A DNA stretch of 64,000 nucleotides, from assembly GCA_947652605.1 (NCBI GenBank), contig OX393581.1, positions 13,334,640 through 13,398,639 of the forward strand, given 5' to 3'. A program made the position numbers and the translations under genes. Origin of the DNA: Elmis aenea. Lineage: Eukaryota; Arthropoda; Insecta; Coleoptera; Elmidae. The notes beneath the pieces were generated by a model. That model did no database searches. It worked only from the letters and a program-made list of their open reading frames with translations, and was not told the origin of the DNA. Below, piece after piece: positions 12,601-22,894 of this stretch (positions are counted from its first letter, which is position 1; every line of letters begins with the position of its first letter).

Positions 12601-15600
12601 TCGATTTTACAAAAAAATTTCAGTCTTGATAAAAGTTGATGCATGACCTAAAACTAATTTTAAGATGAAAAAAAATCATGACATTAGATTTTAACGATTT
12701 TAATAATATTAGCAAAAGTAAAGTGCCCTTATTCTAAAACTTACAAAAAAAATCATGGGGAAATTGTTTACAAATCAAAAATATGACTTGATACGAATTT
12801 TACGTTACTATTTCATTTTTGAATTTATAGTAATTTAAACTTTCAGAAAGTTTATAACAAATAGAAAAGTTTTAATTATTGATTTCCTAAACTATTAAAG
12901 GAAAAAATGATCAAGAAAACTTTAAACGACACTAGCTTTTGTCAATTTTAGAAATATTCGCAAGATTAAAGTGCCCTTATTTTAAGTTGAAGTTTTTTTA
13001 AAACTCTTAAATAAGGCCACTTTACTCTTGTGAATGTTTCTGAAATCGTTAAAATCTAGTATCGTATGAATTTTTATGAAATCGTTTCCATCTGTAAATT
13101 AGTTTTGGGTTATGCACTAACTTTTATCGAGAATAAAAGTTTCTGAGAATTTTTAATAAAAAACTTTTTCATTTGTTGCATACTTTTTGAATGACGCTGT
13201 ATAGTAGATATAATGTAGAGTGAAAAATTAATAAATTAGTTGTTAAAAGGAAAAATAGTCAAGTTTCTTATAAAAAAATCAAAAAACCAAAATTCGTGAT
13301 TTTTTGGGATTTTTTAAAATTTAAATCAATGATTTTTTTTAAATAAAAATCAAATTTTGCCCAACCCTGGTCACAATAGATCAAATAGCCTGATCTATGG
13401 TCCCGCTGCTTTATCATTGAAATTTGTCTCATTAAATTACTAGGTACCTAACAAGACTTCAATAAATGAAATTTTGTCTCGCTAATAAAAAGCTCTAGTA
13501 TTATTTTAGACGATAATTTTTTAAATATGCTTTTACTGTTGTTTCAGGGTGTCCCAGATAATATTTTGAGCATTGGGAACTAGCTTATTCTAAGAGATAC
13601 AGTTTGCTAAAATCAGATCAATTATTTTTAATTTTAAGGATGAAAGGAGCTACAGTCTATATTTTAAAAATTCAAAAATCCTCGTACTTCAGAAGTTGTA
13701 TCAAAAAATATGAAGATGTGGAATTTATTTTTTCGTCGTAACTTTTGCATCATTTGATAATTTTTATTTATACTTTCTTAAGGTATTTTTATAAATGTAG
13801 AATGTAAGTATTATTTTAGAATTAATTGATTACTTACCTAATTATTGAGGTATTACCCCTAATTTTTTTATTTTTTATGGCAATGTAGCTTCTCAACACG
13901 TCAGATTTTTCGTTATATATAAATGTAGCCATAATTTTATAGTTTGTGGCAATTGTGTTATCACAATTTCCACAAAGACTATCAAATCGAGTTACGCAAT
14001 AGTATTATAAGATTCTAATAAAATAAACCGCAGGGTTTTTGATACTGTAATTTAACATTTAATTAGTTATTTATTGTTTTGATTTTCATGGATAGCTTGA
14101 CAAGTGATTTCTTTGATATTGGTCAAATACGGTTTTTCTTAATTTTGAAAGTTAATTATAAAAAATAGATAGATAATAAATGGTATCTCATTAGAAAGAC
14201 GTGAGAAAAGCCCATTTATTTCAAAGTCACTACCTCAATACTGAAAAGTGATTAAAATAAGCCAATATAATATAAACATTCAACACAAAAAAGTACCTCA
14301 AGAAAGTACAAATAAAATTGATCTACTAATTAAGACCAAACAAAAACTTATAAGAGATTTTTTTTTAAATTTTCATATTTTTTTATAACTTTTGAAGTAC
14401 GAGGAATTTTGTACTTTTAAAACTAGATTGTAGCTTTTCTCATACTTAAGAATATTTCATCTTATTTAAGCAAACCTGTATCTCTTAAAATAAGTGAGAT
14501 CCTCATGCTGGAAATGTTATCGGTGGCACCCCGTATAGGGTTTGCTTTTAAAGGACCGTCGAATAATTACATTATTCGTTAGGCAAACTACGTTTCAGTA
14601 TTAAACACAGTATAGAAACTAAAATTATTATTTCGCTGACTCCCTTTTGTCTATTAGAAACGATGATTATTAAATTGCCTCTATACATGCTTCAGACAAA
14701 ATTCAATACAGGCACTTAAATGGAATTAGTTTGAAACTCGGTTAATTCACTTTATTAACTTTTCTATATTAACTTAAAATATTAGCAAAGGAAGTAAATT
14801 TACTGGAAAGTTTAATTAGTAGACGGAACTCACGAGAGGCGAGTAAAATAACGTCTTAATTTAATAAAGATTGTAACAATTTTTACGCGCTATAAAATAC
14901 GTCTTGTATTAATCATTTTATTGATAGCATCTGTCTAACTATTATTCATTAATAACTTTGAATAAGCCGTGAACCAAATGCGGCGTGAATTTTTATCAAT
15001 TTCCGATCTTTTCTTTCACTTACCGTCTTCACCAGCTGGTAGATGCGCCCTGATAATATCGACGGCTTCGTGGAGAAGATCTTCTCTAGTAACATCCAAA
15101 GGCAGAGCGACTAGAGATCCTTGCATTAAAGTTAAGGCGCCCTCTCTATGCTTTTGCCACGCCCTTAAGACTTTAGACGCGGCGGAATCGCTCGAAGACC
15201 CCGAGGCTGCACCTTCCTTTAACCCTGCGAATACTCGAAATCCACGGTTGGCCAAATGCAACGCCACCTAATAAAAAAGAAATAAAAATGTTTAGAGAAA
15301 CTCAAATGCAACGAAGAATTATTTGAATTTGACTTAGCCTTTTTTATTCAAAGCGTTTAGTAAACAATTTGTTTAAATAGATTGCTTTTCTGCTGAGTAA
15401 CGTTAATTTTTTGAACAAAAATTATGTTGTAGTGATTAAAATCGGGCAGAAAAAATCCCATAAATTTAAAATAATAAAAGGGTTTAGATAGGGGGATGCG
15501 TAGCACGTTCTTTTATGAGTTATATATAAATGGCGCCCTTTAAAACTGGGGGATGAAATATTACAATACCTACAGGAAGTATTATAGGTTATCCACACTT

Positions 15601-17345
15601 CGTTTTGCTGATGACCAAATAATATTGGCAGAAGACAGAGACGATATCGATTATGCGTTAAGGAAATTACATAAAAAATATATTAAATGATGCGTGGGAA
15701 AGAAATAGTCAAAGAGTAAATACCTTGGGAATACTTGGGAGAGAGTAGAAGCTCGGAGAGCTGGAGGCTAAGAAAAAATTAAAGGAACACAATGATAGAG
15801 GTATAATATCAATCATAAAACCACTAGAATGAGAAGAGTATTTTAAAGAATTACTAGAAGAGAGAAGAGGAAAATTTCATGAACATCATAATTCGAACAG
15901 ACAAAATATAACTATAATAGGATTACCAATATAGGCAAAACGTTAAAGAACGGAAAGGCCACAGGACCAGGACAGATTCCAGGAGAGATTCCAGGAGAAC
16001 TGTTGAAGTATGGAATAAACAAACTATACGAACACACAAATAAGGTGACAAAAACAAATGCAAAAACTACCGCGGAATAGCAGTTACAAGCTCCATGAGT
16101 AGACTATACAGTAAAATTATAAAAAGCAGAATAGAAAAAGAATATGTATGACGATTTAAACTATAGGACGAGAAAACTCATCGAAGATTACAGAAAATGA
16201 GGTTTGGAAGTGAATTTTGAAAAGACCAAATATATGTATAGGTGGACAAAACAAGACCTAATACTAGAAAAAGGAGAATACATAAAAAATTCCAACGAAT
16301 ACAAATATTTTGTTCTATACCCTAAACTCATACTTTTCGAGATATTCGACCTTTTTTCTTCTAATCGTTATTGAAGCAAATAGAGTGCCATGGAAATAGA
16401 AAAACTGACTGTTCACTTCACTAACGTCAAAAACTTGTCTTTTATTTCTTGAATTATTACATTTCAACAATGAATTTTACTTTACAAGAGCAAATTGATA
16501 TGGTTTTTGCCTGGGAGAAGGTGAAAGAAATCCTTTGCTGGCGGCCAGGATTTACGCACAACGATATCCTGGGAGACGCCATCCAAATGTATATTTGAAA
16601 ATATTTATATCGTGTTCGGAAGAAAAAAACTGTATAAAATAGCATTTGAATCAAGTTTCTATCTCAAACCGTTTAGCCACAATCGACCGATTCCGCGCTA
16701 ATGACTCACCCTGTATACGAAACATAGATATACGGGATGAAATGGATATAGATATAAAAATAATTAAAAAAATCAAAGGTGAAAGACTATGGTGGCATGG
16801 GCAGCTCCAGTGGATGACCGAAGACCGTTGATCCAAAAAGATTATTTAAAAACGCATCTCTGAAGTTTTATGGATTCCTCCATGGTTATGAGATACTAAC
16901 TGAACCTTTTTTTAAGCTAGAAATTCAAATCTAATGCGATACTAAACTTACAGTAATACTAAAGAAAAGGGAATCGCTACTGAATCACGAAAAAATAAAC
17001 CCAGACAAAATTTTAGTAGGTTATATGTATTTACCACATTTAATTAGGACCGCCGAATTACAACGACTATTGCGTATAGCGAACAACTAAATTAATTTCC
17101 AAACCAAATATGGTGTTAAATCCAGTAACATCCCCTTAAATATTTTACACGATACGAACCTGCAAACCAATTGCTGTGTCACACGATGTAATTAGGACGG
17201 GTTTGCCGCCACAAGGCACGTTTTCGCTAGCTTCTGGGTTGGTGTTCGCCCGAACCTTGCATATTAGATACAGGAGTAAAGCGCCGGCAATGGAAAACAA
17301 CGCAACTAATTGAAGCGCCAACACAAAAGCGGTTTGTTCATCCAT
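6484..17345 (-). CDS. membrane-anchored short-chain dehydrogenase/reductase (SDR), 4 coding exons, 320 aa
   Basis: Joining 17345-17160, 15267-15024, 9389-9044 and 6670-6484 gives 963 nt, 320 codons plus stop, with compatible phases (0, 1, 2) at every junction and GT/AG at all borders. Residues ~8-28 form one hydrophobic segment, a probable membrane anchor. Residues 49-60 (PVLITSCDTAIG) sit where SDRs have the TGxxxGxG cofactor loop. Residues 145-153 (LWAIINTSG) correspond to the NNAG region, N175 to the conserved SDR Asn, Y213 to the catalytic Tyr in YTASR, and NPKG (242-245) to the PG motif. The usual catalytic Ser is absent (no Ser in 195-212), the Lys of YxxxK is Arg217, and two cofactor-loop glycines are S54 and A58. 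The length is typical of membrane-bound SDRs such as retinol or steroid dehydrogenases. In insects this broad group includes CG8888-like proteins and the ecdysteroidogenic Shroud; I infer only a distant relationship and give no symbol. Substrate is unknown. The exon structure and open frames suggest an expressed gene. Confidence 0.85.
6671..9043 (-). other. SDR intron 3
   Basis: AT-rich intron of about 2.4 kb. It contains the palindromic element at 7043-7928 and, just after it, a short related half-repeat (7930-7990). The rest shows no conserved ORF. Confidence 0.7.
7043..7928. mobile_element. palindromic MITE with CAGGGTGGTC termini, long form
   Basis: Ends CAGGGTGGTCTAAATTTA and its inverse; arms of about 400 bases pair along most of the element (GTTTCTCTATCTTGAATATT near one end, its complement near the other; TACGCTCGCCG and CGGCGAGCGTA further in). 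Central spacer around 7400-7500. Same terminal family as 43193-43460, which is about a third as long. Confidence 0.82.
9044..9389 (-). CDS. SDR gene, third coding exon (residues 144-259)
   Basis: Acceptor TTTGGTTTAG at 9390; donor AC|GTGAGT at 9043, phase 2. The split glycine codon (G + GA) restores the SDR phrase DGLWAIIN. This exon holds all residues expected for catalysis: Asn at 175, Tyr at 213 and, at the Lys position, Arg217. The stretch 195-212 contains Thr but no Ser, so the conserved catalytic Ser is missing. YAVEGASNSLRQEL matches the helix after the active site, and GIRVITLNPKG matches the strand and PG motif. Confidence 0.87.
12297..13369. mobile_element. CAGGGTT-family non-autonomous element, complete copy
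   Basis: Begins CAGGGTTCC and ends GCCCAACCCTG, flanked by perfect 8-bp duplications GTCACAAT (12289-12296 and 13370-13377). The octamer duplication and CAG...CTG ends point to hAT-type mobility. The interior is built from repeated modules in both orientations, recognised by AAGTGCCCTTATT, CTAAAACTAATTTTAAG and GATTTTAACGATTTT. No ORF of note. Other copies: 38963, 54592, fragments at 20516 and 46160. Confidence 0.9.
13545..14533. mobile_element. large palindromic element with CAGGGTGTCCC terminus
   Basis: The left end (CAGGGTGTCCCAGATAATAT, then AAGAGATACAGTTTGCT) is mirrored at the right (AGCAAACCTGTATCTCTT ... GGCACCCCG). Further inside, AAATCCTCGTACTTCAGAAG pairs with CTTTTGAAGTACGAGGA, and AAGGTATTTTTA-type sequence with its complement near 14290. 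About 990 bases, non-coding, arms diverged. Confidence 0.75.
15024..15267 (-). CDS. SDR gene, second coding exon (residues 63-144)
   Basis: The exon begins after TTTTTTATTAG with GTG GCG TTG CAT (VALHLANRGFRVFAGL), the helix and second strand that follow the cofactor loop in SDRs. It ends GAAGACG|GTAAGT, a consensus donor, phase 1. It holds PLDVT, matching the usual SDR motif after the second alpha/beta unit, and a Ser/Gly-rich insert (residues ~82-90) lengthening the loop before it. GC content is clearly higher than in the flanking introns. Confidence 0.85.
15590..16315 (+). pseudogene. scrambled non-LTR reverse transcriptase relic
   Basis: Short plus-strand pieces match RT domains but in the wrong order. 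LRFADDQIILAEDRDDIDYA (the FADD catalytic box) comes first at ~15600-15660, GKATGPGQIPGE (an upstream RT motif) at ~15955, and GLEVNFEKTKYM (after FADD) at ~16200. Many stops. Rearranged, dead element of RTE-like type. Confidence 0.7.
16316..16710 (+). mobile_element. insertion with transposase N-terminus-like sequence inside the RT relic
   Basis: From 16470 a frame starts MNFTLQEQIDMVFA and, after a shift, continues LAARIYAQRYPGRRHPN. This resembles the short helix-turn-helix (DUF4817-like) domain found at the start of some insect DNA-transposon proteins; that match is from memory. The segment ends at CTCACCCTGTATACG, the CACCCTGTAT end common in this window, and the RT tail resumes right after. 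Confidence 0.45.
16711..16850 (+). pseudogene. non-LTR retrotransposon C-terminal tail
   Basis: The plus frame reads NIDIRDEMDIDIKIIKKIKG then WWHGQLQWMTEDR, matching the conserved tail of RTE-like endonuclease-reverse transcriptases (usually ...LRWYGHVQRMPEDR). It belongs to the relic beginning at 15590. Confidence 0.75.
17160..17345 (-). CDS. SDR gene, first coding exon (residues 1-62)
   Basis: The chosen start is the ATG of MDEQTAFV at 17345-17343. Just upstream on the minus strand is a pyrimidine run ending in CAG (17352-17350), a good 3' splice site, so this exon probably begins at 17349 and only AGAT precedes the ATG. A more upstream in-frame Met (17366) lies inside the presumed intron and was rejected. 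The exon encodes the membrane anchor and the start of the Rossmann fold, ending ...AIGLQ at CAG|GTTCGT, phase 0. The donor is weaker than the others. Confidence 0.82.
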
Positions 17346-17352
17346 ATCTCTG

Positions 17353-20018
17353 AAAAAAAGAAACAATAATGATTATTAGAGTTGATAAGACCAAGGATAT
17401 TAAAAGATGGTTAAATAATAGACATAGGAATTCAAAGCGATATATTTTAAGAGCTTCATTTCCAAGCCGTATTATTTATTAGCAATCAGTTGCTAAATTC
17501 TGTGTTTTTCTTACATAGGGCAACAGTTTTCAAAGACTTCACAAATCTAAATGTTATTATCAACATGAATATTAATTTTTAGTGTGTATTAATTTCCATT
17601 TTTAATGACAAGATGTAGGTATCCCGGTATGAAGAAGCTTAAAAATTATCGTCTGTTTATTTTTATAGTCATAGATTGGCGAGTATAAATAAGTTTAATT
17701 AAAACTTTTGATTTTGTAAGCGCCTTAACAAGTCGCCTACCGCTTACCCCTATCTGTCAGCATATGCAAGAAGAAACTATGTCCATAAATCATAGTAATT
17801 AAGAGTTTTACTGTTTATAATTTAGGATAAGTTTTCAATGTGTTTGCATGACCACAGCTGTTAGAAGTTAATTCGTTTTTTGTATTCCAAAAAAGGCAGT
17901 AATATATTTTTATATTTGAACTATCTATCTTATTTCTAATATCCGCGAAGCAGTCTCCAACAATTTTTTAAATAAAGAATCTCTTCTGCTAGACCAGTTT
18001 CAATATTCTCCTGTTTCGTCAACAGACGAAAAAAGCTACCTTCTTATCTTAAGGTGCCAAGTATTTTCAGAGAGTAATTTGATTTTCCTTTAATTTATAG
18101 TTTATAGACACGGGAGTAGCTACCCTACAGCGATAATAAGCAACTCTTAAGGGCTCACAAAGAATTGAGACCCTTGGGGAAAATCACTAAACTTGCTTTG
18201 GATTTCCGAAGCAAAAATAATAGAGTAATAAAAAACAGGATACATATTTTTTTATTCATTGAACAAATCTTTGTTAAAATTATAAGAAGTACTTTGTTTC
18301 CAAATTTACTTCTCGATTTATTAATTTTATTTCATTTCGAAAAATGGTTACCGAAGAAATGTACATGACTTTTTAAAATTTTAATATTACGAAGTACAAT
18401 TTTGTGGAGAGCGAATTTACCAGAAATGTTTTCTTTGTACAGCTTGTTTTGAAAAGATGGCCCTGAATTTTAAAGGCATGTATCACTAATCAAAATTTAT
18501 GGAAAACTTAGCATTGATTTAAAAACCCGTAGGAGTTATAGGTTATATATTTTTGGAAAAAGTCTTCCAATTTAGTAGTTCTTAGGGGCATCTACCATAC
18601 GTTATTAAATTTGGTTTAAATTTTTTGTTTTTTCATGTTATTAAAGTTATTAAAAACTAATTATTTTTAATGCACCGTTTGTTGCCGAATCTTATTGCAA
18701 TCTAAAACAACATTTTATTAAAAATTACGAAGAGGGAATCTGTGACTGATTTTTGGCTATGGGTCCATGTTTTAGTTATACCAATATTTATAAGCAAGGA
18801 TAATTCTCAGTAGATAAAATCGTGTGTGAATCATTTTACATTTCTAAAGAGGCCCTGAATAAGAAATATGTGACTAAATTTTTTGTAAGATCAGCATTTC
18901 AATTCGACCAAACAATTATATTTTTGATGATTTTATTTGTTTTTACTGAATAAAGTCACTAAAATAATCCAAATTTCATAAGTATAGTCAAAAAATATTA
19001 CATAAAAGATTACCACTTGAATATTAATGGTAGAGCTGCTGAAGTCAGCTGCGGTGATACAATATTAAAATTAGAACAGCTTGTGGTTTTGACATATCAA
19101 TCAATTCAACATTATTTATTGTCCTTTTAAATCGTCTAGCTGCCATCTCTTTGTAAATTCGATTATTTGAATGGTCGTGATAACATTAAAAACAAGAAAT
19201 ACAAAATGTTATTCCGTTGGAAGTTGAAGTAATCGTTTATTTGTGTCACAAACGTACTGCGGTCAAGTTATTTCCGACTACCGCGTTCAATCAAACAGAA
19301 CGTAGTTGGAGTTTGTAAATTATCCTCAGTACCGAGTATCTATGTAGCTGTCGAAAAAGATTTTATTTCAAAGAGCGTTTGTATAGTTAAGTGATTTTTA
19401 TTTTATCGTTCGAAAACTGGAAAGCGCGCTGCGGTTTTATTGAGTCAATTTTGTTGTGGCAGATACGCCTACAAGAGTTTTGTATGTTGAGAGAGAGTAC
19501 TATCAGTTGTTTTCAATCAAGATCCGTGTTATGACCTTCCGGGAGGATTTAGAAAGTGATGTTTTGCTTTTATGGATATAGATTCGTCCTCTATTACATT
19601 GGAAGAGTTGCTTCAATATTTTATAACTTAATTTTGCTGCAATATATCGCGCTGCATTGCATAACACATACCAAAACAAGGACGTTGCGTTTCCCATGCG
19701 AATAACTTATTTATGTTGAGTTAATGCACTGGTTCGTGATTAATTAAGCAACGCTGAATTCCAAATTTTACTCAACTTTGTTAGCAACGTACATCCTGAT
19801 TGATGCAAAAAATTGAAAGAGAACGTATTTAAAGCTGACTAAATATAAATTGTTGAACGTCCGTTGTTTTAAGGTTTAGAAATTAAAAACTCTGGATTTA
19901 CAGGACGGTTATATTAGATATGTATTCAACTAATTTTTATGACGAAAAACAGGGGCGAGGTCGCAAAATTATTTAAGTCGTTCATGTATGTTCTTTTTCT
20001 TTTTAATCGGTTCCTCTT
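17353..20018. other. upstream flank of the SDR gene, unassigned
   Basis: Mostly AT-rich with no convincing ORF. The stretch 19180-19560 is richer in CpG and non-repetitive, with a TATCAGTTG initiator-like site near 19500; it could hold a promoter or untranslated exon. This is only a compositional hint. Confidence 0.4.
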
Positions 20019-20515
20019 GTACCTTTCGGTGTCGAGATGATTTTCTATTTCTGTGTTATGCTTCTCCACTCCTGCCTATCGTTAGCTAATTGTGGCACAT
20101 CTCTCCAGCTGACTCCTTTTTCTTCTAGTCCCTGCCTCACTTCTTTTCCCATTTTATTCTTGGTCTTCCCCTATTTCTTCTTCCCTACATGTTCATTTTT
20201 CATCCTATTTTTACATATCTACTTTCTGGCATGCGTAGTAGATGTACAAGCCACCTTAATTGATTCGTCTCCATCTTTTGCTTAATATCTGTTACTCCTA
20301 GGTTATTTCGAATTTTTTCGTTACTGATTTTATCGATCAGTCTACATTCCTCTATTCTTCTCAGATACATTTCCTGTACCTGTATGCTTTGTTTTTGTTT
20401 TTGAGTTAGTGTTCAAGTTTCTGAACTGTACGTGAAAATGGGTACGTAACGTACACTCAGTGACGGACTGGGAACAAAAACCGGCCCGGGCATTCAGATT
20501 ATAGAGGCCCACAGC

Positions 20516-21600
20516 CAGGGTTGCTCAAAATTTGATTTTTATTTAAAAAATCAACAATCATTGGTTTAAATTTAAAAAATCAAGAACTTTTGATGTTTCT
20601 TTTTTTTAAACTTGACTATTATTTTTCCTTTTCACAACTAATTTATTCATTTTTCACGTTACATTATATTCTCTAAACAGCGTCATTAAAAAAGTATGCA
20701 AAAAATGGAATAATTGTTTATTATGAATTTTATTGTAAACTTTTTTAGTTCTTTATAAAAGTTGGTGGATTACCTCAAACTAAATTTAAGATGAAAAAAG
20801 TTCATAAAAATTCATACAACACTAAATTTTACCTATTTCAGATATATTCACAAGAGTAATGTGCCCTTATTGAAGAGGTACAAAAAAACCTCAGGAGGAA
20901 AGATTATTTAGAATTAAAAATAAAACCAAATGTAAAATTTAACGTTAAAATTCCAATTTTTATTTTTGAAGTCATTTTAACATTAAAAAAAAACTGCAAC
21001 AAATGGAAAAGCTTTTTATTATCGGTCTCTCAAAAAATTTTATTCTTAGGAAAAGTTGGTGCATGGTCTAAAACTAATTTTAAGTTTCAAAAAAATTCAA
21101 TAAAAATTGATATAACATTAGATTTTAACGATTTTAGAAATATTTTTGCAAGAGTAAAGTGCTAGTATTTTAAGAATTCTAAAAAAGTTCAAAAAAAACT
21201 TTTTTGAAAACCTATAATACGGGCACTTTACTCTTGCGAATATTTCTAAAATCGCTAAAATCTAGTGCAGGGGTTCCCAAAGTTTTGACCAGGCGGGACA
21301 AATTGTAAACTTCGAATATTTGGCGGGTAAAAAAAAAAGTGTTTTTGAGACTTTAATTTGTGGAGAACCAACAAAAACTCGAAATGTCAAAACATGTAGA
21401 TATATATAATTTTTTTGTGAAAAGCAAATTATCTGGTATGAATTCAAGATGGCGGATTGTGTGACATCGCGCGGGCCGTATTTTTAGGGTTCGCGGGCCG
21501 CATTAGTCATCTAGTGCCATGAATTTTTCTTGATATTTTTCCAGCTTAAAATTAGTTTTAGAGCATGCATCAACTTTTACTACCCACTAAAAGCTTTATA
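20516..21600. mobile_element. CAGGGTT-family element fragment
   Basis: Begins CAGGGTTGCTCAAAATTTGA and carries the family modules (AATGTGCCCTTATT, GGGCACTTTACTCTTGCGAA, CTAAAACTAATTTTAAG). The opposite terminus is missing, so it is truncated near 21590. Orientation is opposite to the 12297 copy. Confidence 0.8.
21268..21508. mobile_element. small hAT insertion with intact target duplication
   Basis: Perfect octamer ATCTAGTG at 21260-21267 and 21509-21516 brackets a 241-base segment starting CAGGGGTTCCCAAAG, the terminus seen at 5467. The right end (...CGGGCCGCATTAGTC) does not mirror the left, so the terminal repeat is eroded or the element is unusual. It splits the CAGGGTT fragment. Confidence 0.75.
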
Positions 21601-22110
21601 TGGTAAATACTTACACAGACTTAATAAACTCGCATCAATATATTTATTACGAATCTATTTGTTAAACAATGTGTTTTATAAAATAAGCAGATTATGAAAC
21701 TACTATTTACACATACACACGCCATCTATAGCTATAGGCTTCAGTGTTCGGATAATATCGGGACTATTTCTGAAGCACGAGTGGCGCGATCAAACATACG
21801 ACGCTATTGCGTATTGTGGAGCCCCTGAAAAACGTTAAGATTGAATACGGCCCGTATTATACGGGCAAATGTTATAATGGCACCTTTTATCATAATTTTT
21901 GCGCTCCTTATACTTCAGCGCCGAACTTATTAATCCCGTAGCTTAGACCGGCCCATTCGGGCACCGGCCCTTCGGGCATTTGTCCGAACTGCCAGATGGC
22001 CAGTCCGGGCCTGCGTACACTGCATTGAAAACTTGCGTCTTCGTTTCTTTTGATATTTCCTTCTTACTTATCAAACATTTATTAGTGGCGTAGTAAAATT
22101 TCGTAGCTGC

Positions 22111-22296
22111 CAGAGGTGGATTTAACGGAGGGCGCACCGGGCGCGCGCCCTGGACCCCGACTTCTAAAGGCCCCCGAAAAACCCCAACTTTATTTATTTA
22201 AAATATGGTTTACATGTATTTTTATTTTCCCGGTCTCTATCTCTCCCAATATTTTCTTCTGCGCCCGGGGCCTCAACCGACTTTAATCCGCCTCTG
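22111..22296. mobile_element. 186-bp hAT MITE in the RTE-like element
   Basis: Perfect duplications GTAGCTGC at 22103-22110 and 22297-22304. Ends CAGAGGTGGATTTAA and ...TTTAATCCGCCTCTG. GC-rich ends (GCGCGCGCCCTGG, GCGCCCGGGGCC) with an AT-rich core. Interrupts the RT frame. Confidence 0.93.
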
Positions 22297-22742
22297 GTAG
22301 CTGCCGCTATTCTATTATTCAGTTTTTCCTCCAATTCACCATTCTCTGCAATTATTGTTCCTAAAGATTTAAAATTCGCTATCTGCTCTATCTTTTTTAT
22401 AATTGTAACTGGTTCATGATTTTTCGCTATAACCATAACCTTTCTCTTGGTTATATTATTATTCATATTATATCTACTTAATGTATCTGCCCATATGTCT
22501 AGATTGAATTGCAAGTCCTTTTCGCTTTTAGCTAATATCACCACATCATCTGCAAAGGCTAATTCTGTTAAGGATATTGCTTTTAGTTTATTCCAATCCC
22601 AGTAGGCTTTCTTTGTGTTTTGCTTACATTCTTTAATTATTTTATCCATAAGAATTATAAAGAGCAGTGGAGTTAATGTGCCTCCTTGTCTTACTCCCAC
22701 TGTTGTTAAAAATTCCTGGGAACTGCTGTTATGGGTTCGCAC
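22194..22742 (-). pseudogene. RTE-like reverse transcriptase fragment with FADD box
   Basis: An open minus-strand run of 182 codons carrying GVRQGGTLTPLLFIILMDK, LTELAFADDVVILAKSEKDL and KSLGTIIAENGELEEKLNNR, RT motifs downstream of the first catalytic Asp. Its last ~35 codons are not retrotransposon sequence but come from the hAT insertion at 22111-22296. Confidence 0.85.
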
Positions 22743-22894
22743 AATATCTACTACTCTTGATGGCGTTTAATAATCCTTCTACCACTCTACTTTGTTTCAA
22801 TATCTTCCAGATCTTATTCCTTGGCACTCTATCGAAGGCTTTAGAAAGATCGATAAAGTACAAGTACACCATCTTTGAATGTTCCATTGTTTTT

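Larger units (their letters stand above)
9390..15023 (-). other. SDR intron 2
   Basis: A 5.6-kb intron holding a CAGGGTT-family element (12297-13369) and a long palindrome (13545-14533). At 11338-11366 there are tandem copies of an 8-base TTGGTTGT-type unit. The stretch 11210-11700 is less AT-rich and non-repetitive, which could mean regulatory sequence. The ORF at 9984-10286 has no recognisable homology and looks fortuitous. Confidence 0.7.
15268..17159 (-). other. SDR intron 1
   Basis: A 1.9-kb intron occupied mainly by decayed reverse-transcriptase pieces (plus strand, 15590-16315 and 16711-16850) and a transposase-like insertion between them. These are antisense to the host gene. Confidence 0.7.
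20458..22013. mobile_element. hAT element nested in the RTE-like element
   Basis: Perfect 8-bp duplications CGTACACT at 20450-20457 and 22014-22021. Ends CAGTGACGGACTGG and ...CCAGTCCGGGCCTG are inverted copies differing at three internal bases. No transposase. Much of the length is further insertion (CAGGGTT fragment from 20516, and 21268-21508 inside that). Confidence 0.92.

Noticed and set aside
14969..15271. 100-codon plus ORF over SDR exon 2
   Set aside because: Antisense shadow of a real coding exon with matching splice sites on the minus strand.
17343..17366. SDR start at the upstream Met (17366)
   Set aside because: That codon falls in the polypyrimidine/acceptor stretch, so it is almost surely intronic.
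19503..19697. Minus ORF starting MGNATSLF, with a GTATGT site inside
   Set aside because: Could be an upstream SDR exon, but joining it would add an upstream ATG and there is no independent support.
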